A stretch of 10,895 bases of DNA. Source: Acidobacteriota bacterium (lineage in GTDB: Bacteria; Acidobacteriota; Terriglobia; Terriglobales; Acidobacteriaceae). The stretch covers positions 1-10,895 of the forward strand of contig JAJZJJ010000041.1 in NCBI GenBank assembly GCA_021810175.1. The letters run 5' to 3'. The notes beneath the pieces are model-generated. The model had not been told where the DNA came from and ran no database searches. It saw only the letters and a program-made list of their open reading frames with translations. A program made the translations under genes and the position numbers. Positions within the stretch are counted from its first letter, which is position 1, and every line of letters begins with the position of its first letter. Shown in pieces: positions 1-8,395 of the stretch.

Positions 1-1596
<1,596 letters not shown>

Positions 1597-2214
1597 TCAG
1601 TTTACCTGCTGCAGACGTTCTATGAGCCGTTTTGCCAGGCTTTCTCCCGATTCCGACCACAGTAGCCTTGTGGAAATTCCACAATTCTTCTGCACCCCGT
1701 TCGTGAACTCCACCAGCCGCTGAACATTTTCCTTCACCCGGCGAACAGAATCCTCGTCCAGTTCCATCTCCTCGTAAAGAAAGGGCGTGTCTACCCCGAA
1801 ATCGATGCGGATGTGCCCGTTCGTCTCATACGCCCGCTCGTCGAACTCCGGCCCGTAGCCCACCACCCGTACCACACTTGGTTCCTTCCGCCACATCGTG
1901 TCCAGCCCGCCGCCCTGCTCCGGAACCCACAGTTCCCATCGCAGCTCGAACTCCCACGCATAATCTTCGTGCGCCAGCTCCATCGCCGCCGCCAGCACCG
2001 CCCGCGGACTCGCCTCTTCATCGTTGGCTTCGTTGCGGTACACCCGCTGCCACACCGGTGTCTCGTTCCACGAGATCGGATACACTGTCGCCGCCGACAC
2101 CCGGCTCGATCCGCCTGCCGCCGTAAACTGCTCCATCACCCGCTCCAGAGCCACCGGCAGCGACTCCAGCCGAAAGTTCGGATACCACAAGCTCAGATAA
2201 AGCTGATCCGCCAT
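1597..2214 (-). CDS. Conserved-looking hypothetical protein, 205 aa
   Basis: I do not recognise this protein. It is predicted soluble, with no signal peptide or membrane segment, and it is acidic and rich in Trp, Tyr and Glu. Its middle part (residues about 80-150) alternates charged and aromatic residues, as in beta-strands (EFELRWELWVPEQ, then GHIRIDFGVDTPFLYEEMEL). It ends in a probable helix pair (residues about 150-205: EDSVRRVKENVQRLVEFTN, then SGESLAKRLIERL). Coding is supported by clean reading over 205 codons, amphipathic composition and G-ending codon use like other - strand genes here. It begins 75 bases after the phosphoesterase stop on the same strand, so co-transcription is likely. 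There is no strong ribosome binding site ahead of the ATG. The overall look is of a small alpha/beta domain that may bind another protein, but no function is claimed. Confidence 0.75.
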   Translation of the reverse strand: MADQLYLSLWYPNFRLESLPVALERVMEQFTAAGGSSRVSAATVYPISWNETPVWQRVYRNEANDEEASPRAVLAAAMELAHEDYAWEFELRWELWVPEQGGGLDTMWRKEPSVVRVVGYGPEFDERAYETNGHIRIDFGVDTPFLYEEMELDEDSVRRVKENVQRLVEFTNGVQKNCGISTRLLWSESGESLAKRLIERLQQVN

Positions 2215-2289
2215 ATCTCAACAGGGTACAGCCTCCGCCGCCGCGCGCCCAATCCCGCAACCGCCGTCAGGCCATCAACGCCTTCGCCG

Positions 2290-3246
2290 CTAGCCCTGCG
2301 GAGGGCTTGCCGCCTTCGGCTGCACAAAAAACTCCCCCATATCCGGCGCATTCGCCGCCTGTCCCATCGGATTCGGTAACCCCAGCAGTTCCATAATCGT
2401 CCGCAGCATGCTCTGGTGCTGGTAGAACGTCGTCGAAGTCTGCCGGTATCCCGCCTTCACCAGCGGCCCCCACAGCACCGGCGCCACATGTCCGCCTCCA
2501 TTCGTGTTGTCGCTGAGCGCCCCTTCGTCAAAATCCACAATCAGCACCCCATCGCCTCCGGTCTGGAACGCCGGATAGCTCGCCAGCGGCTTCACCACAT
2601 TCGCTTCCAGCCACGTATCCGCCTGCTGCGGCGTGCCCGAATGCGCGTCGTCGTCGATATTCGGCACAATGAACGAAAACTCCGGCAGGTTCCCCTTGGC
2701 CACGTCCGTCGCGAACTGCGTAAACGGCCAGATCACCGCCTGGGCCTCCTTGGGATTGTCCGCCACATCCGAAAGCATCGCGAAAGGCTCGTGCCGGATC
2801 ACATACAGCCCGGTGTTCCCGCCCAGGTATCCCTGCGTGATCCCCTCCGCATACACGCGGAAGCTCACCCCCGCCGCAATCATCCGCCGCGCAATGTTGT
2901 CCACGTTCCACACCTTGGTCAGGCCGTCGTTATCCGTCAGCACCTCGCCCGTCGTCAGCAGAAAGTAGTCCGCGATCGACCCATGGATATTCGCGTAGTA
3001 GTTCGTCGGCAACGCCCCTTTGGCGATCAGTGCGTTGTAGTTCGGCCAGTCCTTGGTGTTCCCCGCCACCGTCGAATAGCTCTGGTTCTCTTCCATCACC
3101 AGAACCACATGATGGCTCGTCGGCACCTTCTCAGCGGACGCCGTTGAAGATCCACCCTGCGCGCTGCTCATACCCCCGCTGCCGCACGCCGTCATCAGCC
3201 CCATCGCTCCGGCTGCACATACCCGCCACAAATAACTGCTCTTCAC
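2290..3246 (-). CDS. Lipoprotein phosphoesterase (acid phosphatase AcpA / phospholipase C-like)
   Basis: A 318-residue exported phosphoesterase of the alkaline-phosphatase-fold family (Pfam Phosphoesterase, PF04185). It should hydrolyse phosphate mono- or diesters outside the cytoplasm. The N-terminus (KSSYLWRVCAAGAMGLMTAC) is a lipoprotein signal with a lipobox ending at Cys21, then a Gly/Ser linker. Family motifs follow in order: HHVVLVMEENQSY (residues 45-57, metal and nucleophile region with E53-N54), HGSIADYFLLTTGE (88-101), PNIDDDAHSG (195-204), VDFDEG (237-242) and GGGHVAPVLWGP (250-261). The acidic, Asn and His positions fit metal binding. The GTG start is fixed by an AGAGGAG box with a 5-base spacer and by the signal peptide. 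The open frame continues upstream for about 830 codons, but that part is antisense to mutS2 and is not part of the gene. The exact substrate (phosphomonoester, phospholipid or other) cannot be told. Confidence 0.88.
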   Translation of the reverse strand: MKSSYLWRVCAAGAMGLMTACGSGGMSSAQGGSSTASAEKVPTSHHVVLVMEENQSYSTVAGNTKDWPNYNALIAKGALPTNYYANIHGSIADYFLLTTGEVLTDNDGLTKVWNVDNIARRMIAAGVSFRVYAEGITQGYLGGNTGLYVIRHEPFAMLSDVADNPKEAQAVIWPFTQFATDVAKGNLPEFSFIVPNIDDDAHSGTPQQADTWLEANVVKPLASYPAFQTGGDGVLIVDFDEGALSDNTNGGGHVAPVLWGPLVKAGYRQTSTTFYQHQSMLRTIMELLGLPNPMGQAANAPDMGEFFVQPKAASPPQG

Positions 3247-3342
3247 TCCGACTCCTCTGATCCAGCCGCTCCCCTGGGTCTCTAAGATGCGGTTTTCCGC
3301 CGCTGCAGCGCGCCCTCCTGCCCCAGGCCCGATAATGTCCTT
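3247..3342. promoter_or_regulatory. Divergent promoter region, phosphoesterase / mutS2
   Basis: These 96 bases separate two divergently transcribed genes and must hold both promoters. On the - strand the AGAGGAG ribosome binding site of the phosphoesterase is clear (3252-3258 on the + strand reads CTCCTCT). No convincing -35/-10 pair is visible for that gene. On the + strand a GATAAT box sits just ahead of mutS2 and is listed separately. Confidence 0.5.
3331..3336 (+). promoter_or_regulatory. -10-like box placed for leaderless mutS2 transcription
   Basis: GATAAT matches the TATAAT consensus at five of six positions and ends 6 bases before the mutS2 ATG. Transcription would therefore start at or within a base of the ATG. 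No Shine-Dalgarno sequence precedes this ATG, which agrees with a leaderless message. There is no recognisable -35 at the standard distance (the site reads GCGCGC), so this remains a suggestion. Confidence 0.4.
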
Positions 3343-5820
3343 ATGCCGCTTCTTCCGGCCATTCCGTCGCCTCTTGCACCGGGCTCCGCCCTCGAGTGGG
3401 ATAGATTTGTCGCCTTCCTTGGTACCTATGCGCAGTCCGCCCTCGGCGCCTCCTGGATCGCGGCCCTCACCCCGTCCGCCGACCGCGCCTGGATCGCGCG
3501 CCAGCACACTCTCGTCGCTGAAATGCGCCTCCTCACCGGCGACTCCCTCCGTGGCGCCGGCGCTCAGATTCCCGTCACCCGTTCCCTCTTCGATCCCTCC
3601 AATTTCCTCGCCAAAGCCCGCATCGAAGGCGTCGCCCTCGAATCCGAAGAGATTCGTGCCCTCATCGCGCTCGCCGAAGAAATCGCCGCGTGGTCCGACC
3701 TCATCCGCACCCCGCCCGAATCCGCCCGTGACCGCATCCCCCAGCTCACCGCCCTTTCCCAAAATCTCCTCGCCGTCCAGCTGCGTCCCCTCACCGTATC
3801 GCTGCGCGAAAAGATCCTCCCCGACGGCTCCCTCGCCGACGACGCCTCCCCGGAACTCCGCCGCATCCGCCGCGAAATGGAGCGCCAGCAGCGCGCCATT
3901 GAGGAAAGCCTTCGCTCCGCTCTGCGCCGCTTTGCCGAAGGCGGCAGCACCCAGGACGACCTCATCACCATCCGCGGCGAGCGCTTCGTCATCCCCGTCA
4001 AATCCGAGTGGAAACGCCGCATCCAGGGCGTCGTCCACGGAGCCAGCTCCTCCGGTCAGACCGTCTACGTCGAGCCCCTCGAAACCATCGAGCTCAACAA
4101 CGACCTCGTCCGCCTCCTCGAAGAAGAACAGACCGAGATTCACCGCATCTTCCTGCACATGACCCGGCAACTCGCCCAGTTCGCCGCCCCCATTCTCAGC
4201 GGGGCCGCCGTCCTCGCCGAAGTCGATACCCTCCTCGCCCGCGCCCGCTTCGCCCAGGAATACGAATGCTCTCCGCCGCGCATCTGCGACGACGCCACCC
4301 CTGAGTTCCGCCTCAAAAACGCCCGCCATCCGCTCCTCGACCGCCGTCTTCGCGCCGAGTCGCGCCAAATCGTTCCCATCACCCTGGAGCTCGCCGGCTC
4401 TGACCGCCAGCTCATCATCAGCGGCCCCAACACCGGCGGCAAAACCGTCACCCTCAAGACCGCCGGCCTCCTCGCCATCCTCGCCCAGTCCGGAGTTCCC
4501 GTCCCCGCCGACGAAGCCGTCATCCCCCTCTTCGACGCCTTCCTCGCCGACATCGGCGACGCGCAGTCCATCGAGCAGGATCTCTCCACCTTCTCCGCCC
4601 ACGTCAGCAATCTCAACCGCATCGCCGCTCAGGCCACCGCGCGTTCTCTCGTTCTCCTCGACGAGCTGGGCTCCGCCACCGATCCCGAGGAAGGCGCCGC
4701 CCTCGCTGTCGCCATCGCCGAGCATTTCCTCCGCCGCGGAGCCTGGTCCATCGTCTCCACCCACCTCACCTCCCTCAAGGTCTACGCTGAAAACGCTCCC
4801 GGAGCCGTCAACGCCGCCGTCGGTTTCGACGAGCAAACTCTCGCGCCCACCTACGAGCTCCGCCTCGGTGTTCCCGGAGCCTCCGCCGGCATCAACATCG
4901 CCCAGCGCATCGGCCTCGATCCCGCCATCGTCGCCGCCGCCCGCCAGCGTCTGAACACCCAAACCCAGGACATCGCCCGCTTCCTCGACCGTCTCCACGA
5001 GCAGCTCGAAGCCCTCGACGCCGAGCGCCTCCGCGTCAGCCGCCTCGAACAGGAGCTGGCCCGCGAGCGCGCCCGGCTCGACGCCGAAGGCATGAAGGAG
5101 TGGCGCGCCAAAGTTCGCGACCTCGAAGCACAGCTCCAGTCCCTCATCAAACACTTTGAATTTCAGGCCCGCGAAACCGTCCGCGCCATCGAGGACCGCG
5201 CCGCTCAGCAAAAGCTCTCCCGCCAGGCGGAGCAGCGCATCGCCCGCCTCCGCCGCGAATTCTCTGAAAGCTTCAACACCGCCGTCGTCGCCCAGCACAC
5301 CGGAGCCGACCGCGGCGACCAGAACGCCCAGCCGCACATCGTCCGCCACGTCGCTCAGGGCGATCAGGTCCGACTGCGCTCCCTCGGCAAAGTCGCCATC
5401 GTTCAGCGTCAGATCGACGACAGCACCTTTGAAGTCGCTGTCGGTCCCATGAAGATGCGCATCGCCCGCGACGAGATCGCAGAAGTCGTCTCCTCCGCCC
5501 GCCCGGCGCAGTCGCCCATCCAGGCCGCCCATCGCCGTGCCGGCATCACTGTTTCCGTTGCCGAGCCTGATGTCATGAGCAGTGAGATCAACGTCATCGG
5601 CCGCACCGCCGACGAGGCCCAGGACGAAGTCGAAAAATTCCTCGACCGCGCCTACCTCGCCGGCCTGCCCCGCATTCGCATCGTCCACGGAACCGGCATG
5701 GGCATCCTCCGCCGCACTCTCCGCGCCTGGCTCCAGCACCACCCCCAGGTCGCCACCGTCACTGAAGCCGCCCAGAACGAAGGCGGCGCCGGCGCTACCA
5801 TCGTCGAGTTGCGCGAATAG
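3343..5820 (+). CDS. mutS2: Endonuclease MutS2 (DNA/RNA-binding ATPase with Smr nuclease domain)
   Basis: An 825-residue MutS2, slightly longer than the usual 770-800. MutS2 lacks the mismatch-reading domain of MutS. It is tied in different bacteria to suppressing recombination and to rescuing collided ribosomes. Order of parts: core/clamp helices (about 15-340); ATPase with Walker A GPNTGGKT (361-368), the SIEQDLSTFSAHVSNL segment (409-424), Walker B LVLLDE with ELGSATDPEEG (436-451) and the STHLTSLK switch His (472-479); a long coiled coil (about 537-645); a KOW/SH3-like segment (GDQVRLRSLGKVAIV, 673-687); and an Smr domain (about 747-825) with HGTGMGILR (782-790). The usual Smr LDLRG motif reads INVIGRT. 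The 3' end overlaps the PIN toxin gene on the other strand by 26 bases. Codons end mainly in C. Identity is firm; the biological role in this organism is inferred. Confidence 0.97.
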   Translation: MPLLPAIPSPLAPGSALEWDRFVAFLGTYAQSALGASWIAALTPSADRAWIARQHTLVAEMRLLTGDSLRGAGAQIPVTRSLFDPSNFLAKARIEGVALESEEIRALIALAEEIAAWSDLIRTPPESARDRIPQLTALSQNLLAVQLRPLTVSLREKILPDGSLADDASPELRRIRREMERQQRAIEESLRSALRRFAEGGSTQDDLITIRGERFVIPVKSEWKRRIQGVVHGASSSGQTVYVEPLETIELNNDLVRLLEEEQTEIHRIFLHMTRQLAQFAAPILSGAAVLAEVDTLLARARFAQEYECSPPRICDDATPEFRLKNARHPLLDRRLRAESRQIVPITLELAGSDRQLIISGPNTGGKTVTLKTAGLLAILAQSGVPVPADEAVIPLFDAFLADIGDAQSIEQDLSTFSAHVSNLNRIAAQATARSLVLLDELGSATDPEEGAALAVAIAEHFLRRGAWSIVSTHLTSLKVYAENAPGAVNAAVGFDEQTLAPTYELRLGVPGASAGINIAQRIGLDPAIVAAARQRLNTQTQDIARFLDRLHEQLEALDAERLRVSRLEQELARERARLDAEGMKEWRAKVRDLEAQLQSLIKHFEFQARETVRAIEDRAAQQKLSRQAEQRIARLRREFSESFNTAVVAQHTGADRGDQNAQPHIVRHVAQGDQVRLRSLGKVAIVQRQIDDSTFEVAVGPMKMRIARDEIAEVVSSARPAQSPIQAAHRRAGITVSVAEPDVMSSEINVIGRTADEAQDEVEKFLDRAYLAGLPRIRIVHGTGMGILRRTLRAWLQHHPQVATVTEAAQNEGGAGATIVELRE

Positions 5821-6226
5821 AGATCTTTTCGAGTGCTGTCGCCGGACTCACGATTGAAATTCCCTCGAACGTCCCCAGTCCGAGGAGGTGCGCATCCCCG
5901 GAGACGATCATTTCGGCCCCTCCCGCTACTGCGGTTCCCAGCACCACATCGTCGTCCAGATCAGGCGCAATGCCGGAAATCTGTTCCGAACGGACAATCC
6001 GGGCAAGTGCCGCATAACCGTCCACGATCTGATCGACCGTCAGCCCAAACACCCCAATTCTTCCTTCAAATCGGCGCCGGCCGAGAACATCCGTCAGTTC
6101 CGCCAGCAGCGGCGGACTCGTAGCCAGTTCCACTCGTCCACTCCGAGCCGCATGAATGAGTTCCCCCGGAATACCTGCCCATAGCAGCGCGGAGACAACA
6201 ACGTTCGTGTCCAGTACCGCCCGCAT
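5795..6226 (-). CDS. PIN-domain toxin (VapC-like, COG1569 type)
   Basis: A 143-residue PIN-fold protein of the kind annotated as the toxin of a toxin-antitoxin pair, a probable Mg-dependent ribonuclease. Conserved acids are present: D6 in LDTNVVVSALL, E43 in LLAELTDVL, the DLDDDVVLGTA cluster (D89-D93) and D111 in VSGDAHLLGL. The C-terminus (GISIVSPATALEKI) matches the usual PREFLE-type tail, with a few extra residues (about 135-143) encoded where the gene overlaps the mutS2 end. Its ATG overlaps the stop of the upstream antitoxin as TAATG, so the two are translationally coupled. All expected catalytic acids are intact, so the toxin looks functional. The RNA target cannot be read from the sequence. 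Confidence 0.9.
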   Translation of the reverse strand: MRAVLDTNVVVSALLWAGIPGELIHAARSGRVELATSPPLLAELTDVLGRRRFEGRIGVFGLTVDQIVDGYAALARIVRSEQISGIAPDLDDDVVLGTAVAGGAEMIVSGDAHLLGLGTFEGISIVSPATALEKISIRATRRW

Positions 6227-6471
6227 TAGTGTCCGTTTCCGGACCGCCGCTCGGCACGCATCGCCGCTACTTCCCGCGCCACTTCCTCAGGCGACATCGC
6301 GTTGGGGTCCGGAGTGGACTCGGTCCGCTTCATGCCGGCGAACAAGCTGTCGATCCGGCGCAGACGCAGCTGCTCCCGCAGCCACTCCTCCAGCAGCGGG
6401 GACGACAGCAATCCGGATCGCGTAGCTTCGTCAGCCAGCTGGTCCGGCAGCGAGATTTCTACCTTTGCCAT
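6226..6471 (-). CDS. Ribbon-helix-helix-type antitoxin paired with the PIN toxin
   Basis: An 81-residue protein immediately upstream of the PIN toxin. The first part, KVEISLPDQLADEATRSGLL (residues 3-22), has the beta-strand then helix pattern of a ribbon-helix-helix DNA-binding domain. A second helix follows (SPLLEEWLREQLRLRRID). The C-terminal half (about 45-81), with PNAMSPEEVAREVAAMRAER, should be the flexible toxin-neutralising tail. A GGAGG box lies 10 bases before the ATG. As in other such modules it is expected to bind and block the toxin and to repress its own promoter. The fold call rests on pattern and gene order and is less certain than the toxin call. Confidence 0.8.
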   Translation of the reverse strand: MAKVEISLPDQLADEATRSGLLSSPLLEEWLREQLRLRRIDSLFAGMKRTESTPDPNAMSPEEVAREVAAMRAERRSGNGH

Positions 6472-6572
6472 GTTTTTGGGCCCTCCGCTTAATTTCTATT
6501 TTTACACTCTGCCCAACCCTCCGGCTCGTAGTGGCCTCGCGCTCTCGCTCCCCCGCCCACTGAACCCGGCAC

Positions 6573-6590
6573 CCCGTCCGCGCGGACGGG
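6573..6590. repeat. Perfect 18-base palindrome, candidate operator
   Basis: CCCGTCCGCGCGGACGGG is identical on both strands. It lies in the divergent region between the antitoxin gene (ATG 102 bases away) and the kinase gene, ending 10 bases before that gene's -35 box. Both flanking genes point away from it, so it is not needed as a terminator. An operator for a dimeric regulator, for example the ribbon-helix-helix antitoxin or a repressor of the kinase promoter, is the simplest reading. A cruciform or RNA hairpin within an unrecognised transcript is also possible. Confidence 0.5.
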
Positions 6591-6600
6591 CCGCTCCCCC

Positions 6601-6629
6601 TTGACTCGCCCCAGGAAAAATGCAAGGAT
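6601..6629 (+). promoter_or_regulatory. Sigma-70-type promoter of the cytidylate-kinase-like gene
   Basis: A TTGACT -35 box (6601-6606, five of six consensus) is followed by an exact 17-base spacer and AAGGAT as -10 (6624-6629), with TGC just ahead of it as an extended -10. The -10 hexamer is weak (three of six), but the spacing, the TG and the strong -35 support it. It would give a short leader containing a small hairpin CGCCT-CGC-AGGCG (6630-6642) and a GAAGGA ribosome binding site (6642-6647) 9 bases before the ATG. Confidence 0.55.
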
Positions 6630-6656
6630 CGCCTCGCAGGCGAAGGAAAATACGTC

Positions 6657-7307
6657 ATGATTCAGCTCATTACCGTCGAACGCGAATATGGCAGCCAGGG
6701 AGCCGCCTTTGCCCAGCACCTGGCCGACCGCCTTGGCTGGAGGCTCATCGACAACGCCATCATCGACCAGGTCGCTCAGAAAGCCGGCGTCGACCCCGAC
6801 ATCGTCAAGCGCTGCGACGAACACATCGACCCCTGGTTCCATCGCTTCGGCAAGGCCATCTGGTCCGGCTCCTTTGAACGCCTTCCCGGCGACCCCGATG
6901 TCTTCGACAGCGAGCGCATGGTCGAATTCATTCGCCACTACCTCGAAGAGGAAGCCGCCAAAGGAGGCTGCGTCGTCGTCGGTCGCGGAGCCGCCGCCAT
7001 CCTCGCACGCGCCCCCGGAGCCTTCCACGTCTTCGTCTATGCCTCCATGGCCCGCCGCATCCGCTTCATCCAGCAGGTCTTCCCCGACCATGCCGCGGAC
7101 GCCGAAAGCGAGATCCTCGCCACCGACCGCCGCCGCGCCGAGTACATCCGCCGCTACCACCAGCGCGAATGGGACGACCGCCGCCTCTACCACCTCATGA
7201 TGAATTCCTGTATGGGCATGGACGCCATGGTCGAAGCCACTCTGGCCGCCGCCGCACTCCATCCCGGCAGCCACCACACGTCCCCGATCTCCACCACCGC
7301 CGGCTGA
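6657..7307 (+). CDS. Cytidylate kinase-like family protein (Cytidylate_kin2)
   Basis: A 216-residue P-loop protein of the AAK6/Cytidylate_kin2 group, distant relatives of CMP kinase. The N-terminus LITVEREYGSQGAAFAQHLA (residues 4-23) is the family's modified P-loop, usually REYGSGG, here with Gln in place of one Gly and no classical Lys. RLIDNAIIDQVA (29-40) and VVVGRGAAAIL (106-116) are the other hallmark segments. ASMARRIRFI (129-138) fits the region that contacts the nucleotide. The C-terminal 20 residues look unstructured. Members presumably phosphorylate a nucleotide or similar substrate in the cytoplasm, but the substrate is not established. It has its own promoter and a good ribosome binding site (GAAGGA, 9-base spacer). 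The gene ends 8 bases from the convergent acetyltransferase gene. Family call is firm, activity is not. Confidence 0.88.
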   Translation: MIQLITVEREYGSQGAAFAQHLADRLGWRLIDNAIIDQVAQKAGVDPDIVKRCDEHIDPWFHRFGKAIWSGSFERLPGDPDVFDSERMVEFIRHYLEEEAAKGGCVVVGRGAAAILARAPGAFHVFVYASMARRIRFIQQVFPDHAADAESEILATDRRRAEYIRRYHQREWDDRRLYHLMMNSCMGMDAMVEATLAAAALHPGSHHTSPISTTAG

Positions 7308-7315
7308 TGACCGCC

Positions 7316-8323
7316 TCAGCGCCGCCCGCCTTCGGCCTCGTCCCACACCATGGCGTCGAAACGGTGCGTCGCCCGGAACCCCAGCCGCTCGTAGAGCTCC
7401 ACCGCATTCCGGTTCTCCGCCGTCACCGTCAGTGTCAGCATCCCGAATCCCCGGTTCGCCAGATTCCTCGCGCACGACCGCAGCAGCACCGTTCCCAGCC
7501 CCCGCCCCCGGTATTCCGGAGCCACGCAGATCTGCGTCACGTGCCCAACATCCTCCCGCACCCGTGAGCACAGCAGCAGCCCCGCCATCGCCTGCGTATC
7601 CCGCAGCACCACCGCCCGCGACGACTCCGCGTCGAAGTATCCGCACCCCGGAAACCGCACAATGTTGTGCAGAAATCGCTGCGATCCGCTCACCGTCCGG
7701 TACTGCTCGTTAATGTGGCTGTCCTGATGCCCCTGGTACGCTGCCGCGATCAGCTTCGCCGCAGCTCCAAAATCCGACTCGGCCCACCGCCGCAGCTCCA
7801 TCCCTTCGGGCAGCTTCGCCATGGAAGCCCAGTACCCACCCGGATCGCCGCCTCGCGCCGCCTGCACCGGCTCCAGCGCCCACTCCATAAAAATCCGCTC
7901 GTGGATCTCAAACCCGGCCTCTTCGAACACCTGCCGCTGCGATCCGTGCGCGTGCAGCAGCAGCTGCGATTCCACCCGTGTCACCCCCGGCGTGTTCTGC
8001 AGCATCTCCAGCAAACGCCGCAACAGCTCATCCCGTGCCACATCCGCTGGCGTCGCCCCATCCACCGCGAACACGTCCCCGATGACCGCCTTGTGCCCCT
8101 CGTACACGCAGAACACATACCCGGTCACCCGCCCGCCTTCGACGGACACATACCCCGGCAGCACCCGCGAATCCAGATACTGCAGCAGCATATCCGCCGA
8201 TCCGCGATAGTCCCAGTGCAGCCGCTCGCTCCACCTGCGGCTCTCTTCCTCCAGCAGCGGTCGCAGACTCGCCGCTGAGAAATGGCGCAAATCGAGAACC
8301 TCGAACTGCACTCCCGCGCTCAT
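7316..8323 (-). CDS. GNAT-family N-acetyltransferase, tandem-domain
   Basis: A 335-residue protein with two GNAT-like halves. The C-terminal half (about 173-328) holds a complete acetyl-CoA motif: VTQICVAPEYRGRGLGTVLL (262-281) with RGRGLG, then ENRNAVELYERLGFR (303-317). The N-terminal half (about 6-150) has the matching order (YVSVEGGRVTGYVFCVYEG, then DVFAVDG, then VFEEAGFEIHERIFMEW) but lacks the RxxGxG loop, so it probably does not bind the cofactor. It is a cytoplasmic acetyltransferase of unknown acceptor (amine on a small molecule or protein). It starts at ATG with an AGGGGAG box about 10 bases upstream and lies 72 bases after the glycosyltransferase stop, likely the last gene of that operon. 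It faces the kinase gene tail to tail with 8 bases between. Family is certain, substrate unknown. Confidence 0.9.
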   Translation of the reverse strand: MSAGVQFEVLDLRHFSAASLRPLLEEESRRWSERLHWDYRGSADMLLQYLDSRVLPGYVSVEGGRVTGYVFCVYEGHKAVIGDVFAVDGATPADVARDELLRRLLEMLQNTPGVTRVESQLLLHAHGSQRQVFEEAGFEIHERIFMEWALEPVQAARGGDPGGYWASMAKLPEGMELRRWAESDFGAAAKLIAAAYQGHQDSHINEQYRTVSGSQRFLHNIVRFPGCGYFDAESSRAVVLRDTQAMAGLLLCSRVREDVGHVTQICVAPEYRGRGLGTVLLRSCARNLANRGFGMLTLTVTAENRNAVELYERLGFRATHRFDAMVWDEAEGGRR

Positions 8324-8349
8324 GGATACAAATCTCCCCTGGCGCTCCC

Positions 8350-8364
8350 TTCCGCGCCGCGGAA
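8350..8364. repeat. Inverted repeat between glycosyltransferase and acetyltransferase genes
   Basis: TTCCGCG-C-CGCGGAA is a perfect inverted repeat with a single central base, in the 72-base gap of the - strand operon, 27 bases before the acetyltransferase ATG. In RNA it could form a six-pair, GC-rich hairpin with a 3-base loop. No T-run follows, so it is more likely an mRNA-stability or translation element, or a protein site, than a terminator. Confidence 0.35.
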
Positions 8365-8395
8365 CCTTCCTGACTGTGACACTCCGAAATCGGCT

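Noticed and set aside
3247..5742. A very long antisense open frame opposite mutS2 that runs in frame into the phosphoesterase, apparently making a 1150-residue protein
   Set aside because: It is codon-aligned with mutS2, so it stays open simply because mutS2 avoids TTA, CTA and TCA codons. The translation is low-complexity Gly/Asp/Glu/Ala/Val with no domain. The phosphoesterase has its own ribosome binding site, GTG start and lipoprotein signal at 3246.
5795..6471. The toxin-antitoxin pair as part of a larger mobile island
   Set aside because: No integrase, transposase, inverted terminal repeat, target duplication or tRNA is visible, and base composition does not obviously change. The module alone may have moved, but an island is not supported.
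7303..7320. GCTGA-8 nt-TCAGC stem between the convergent kinase and acetyltransferase genes as a bidirectional terminator
   Set aside because: Five pairs only and no T-run on either side. It also spans both stop codons, so chance is a sufficient explanation.
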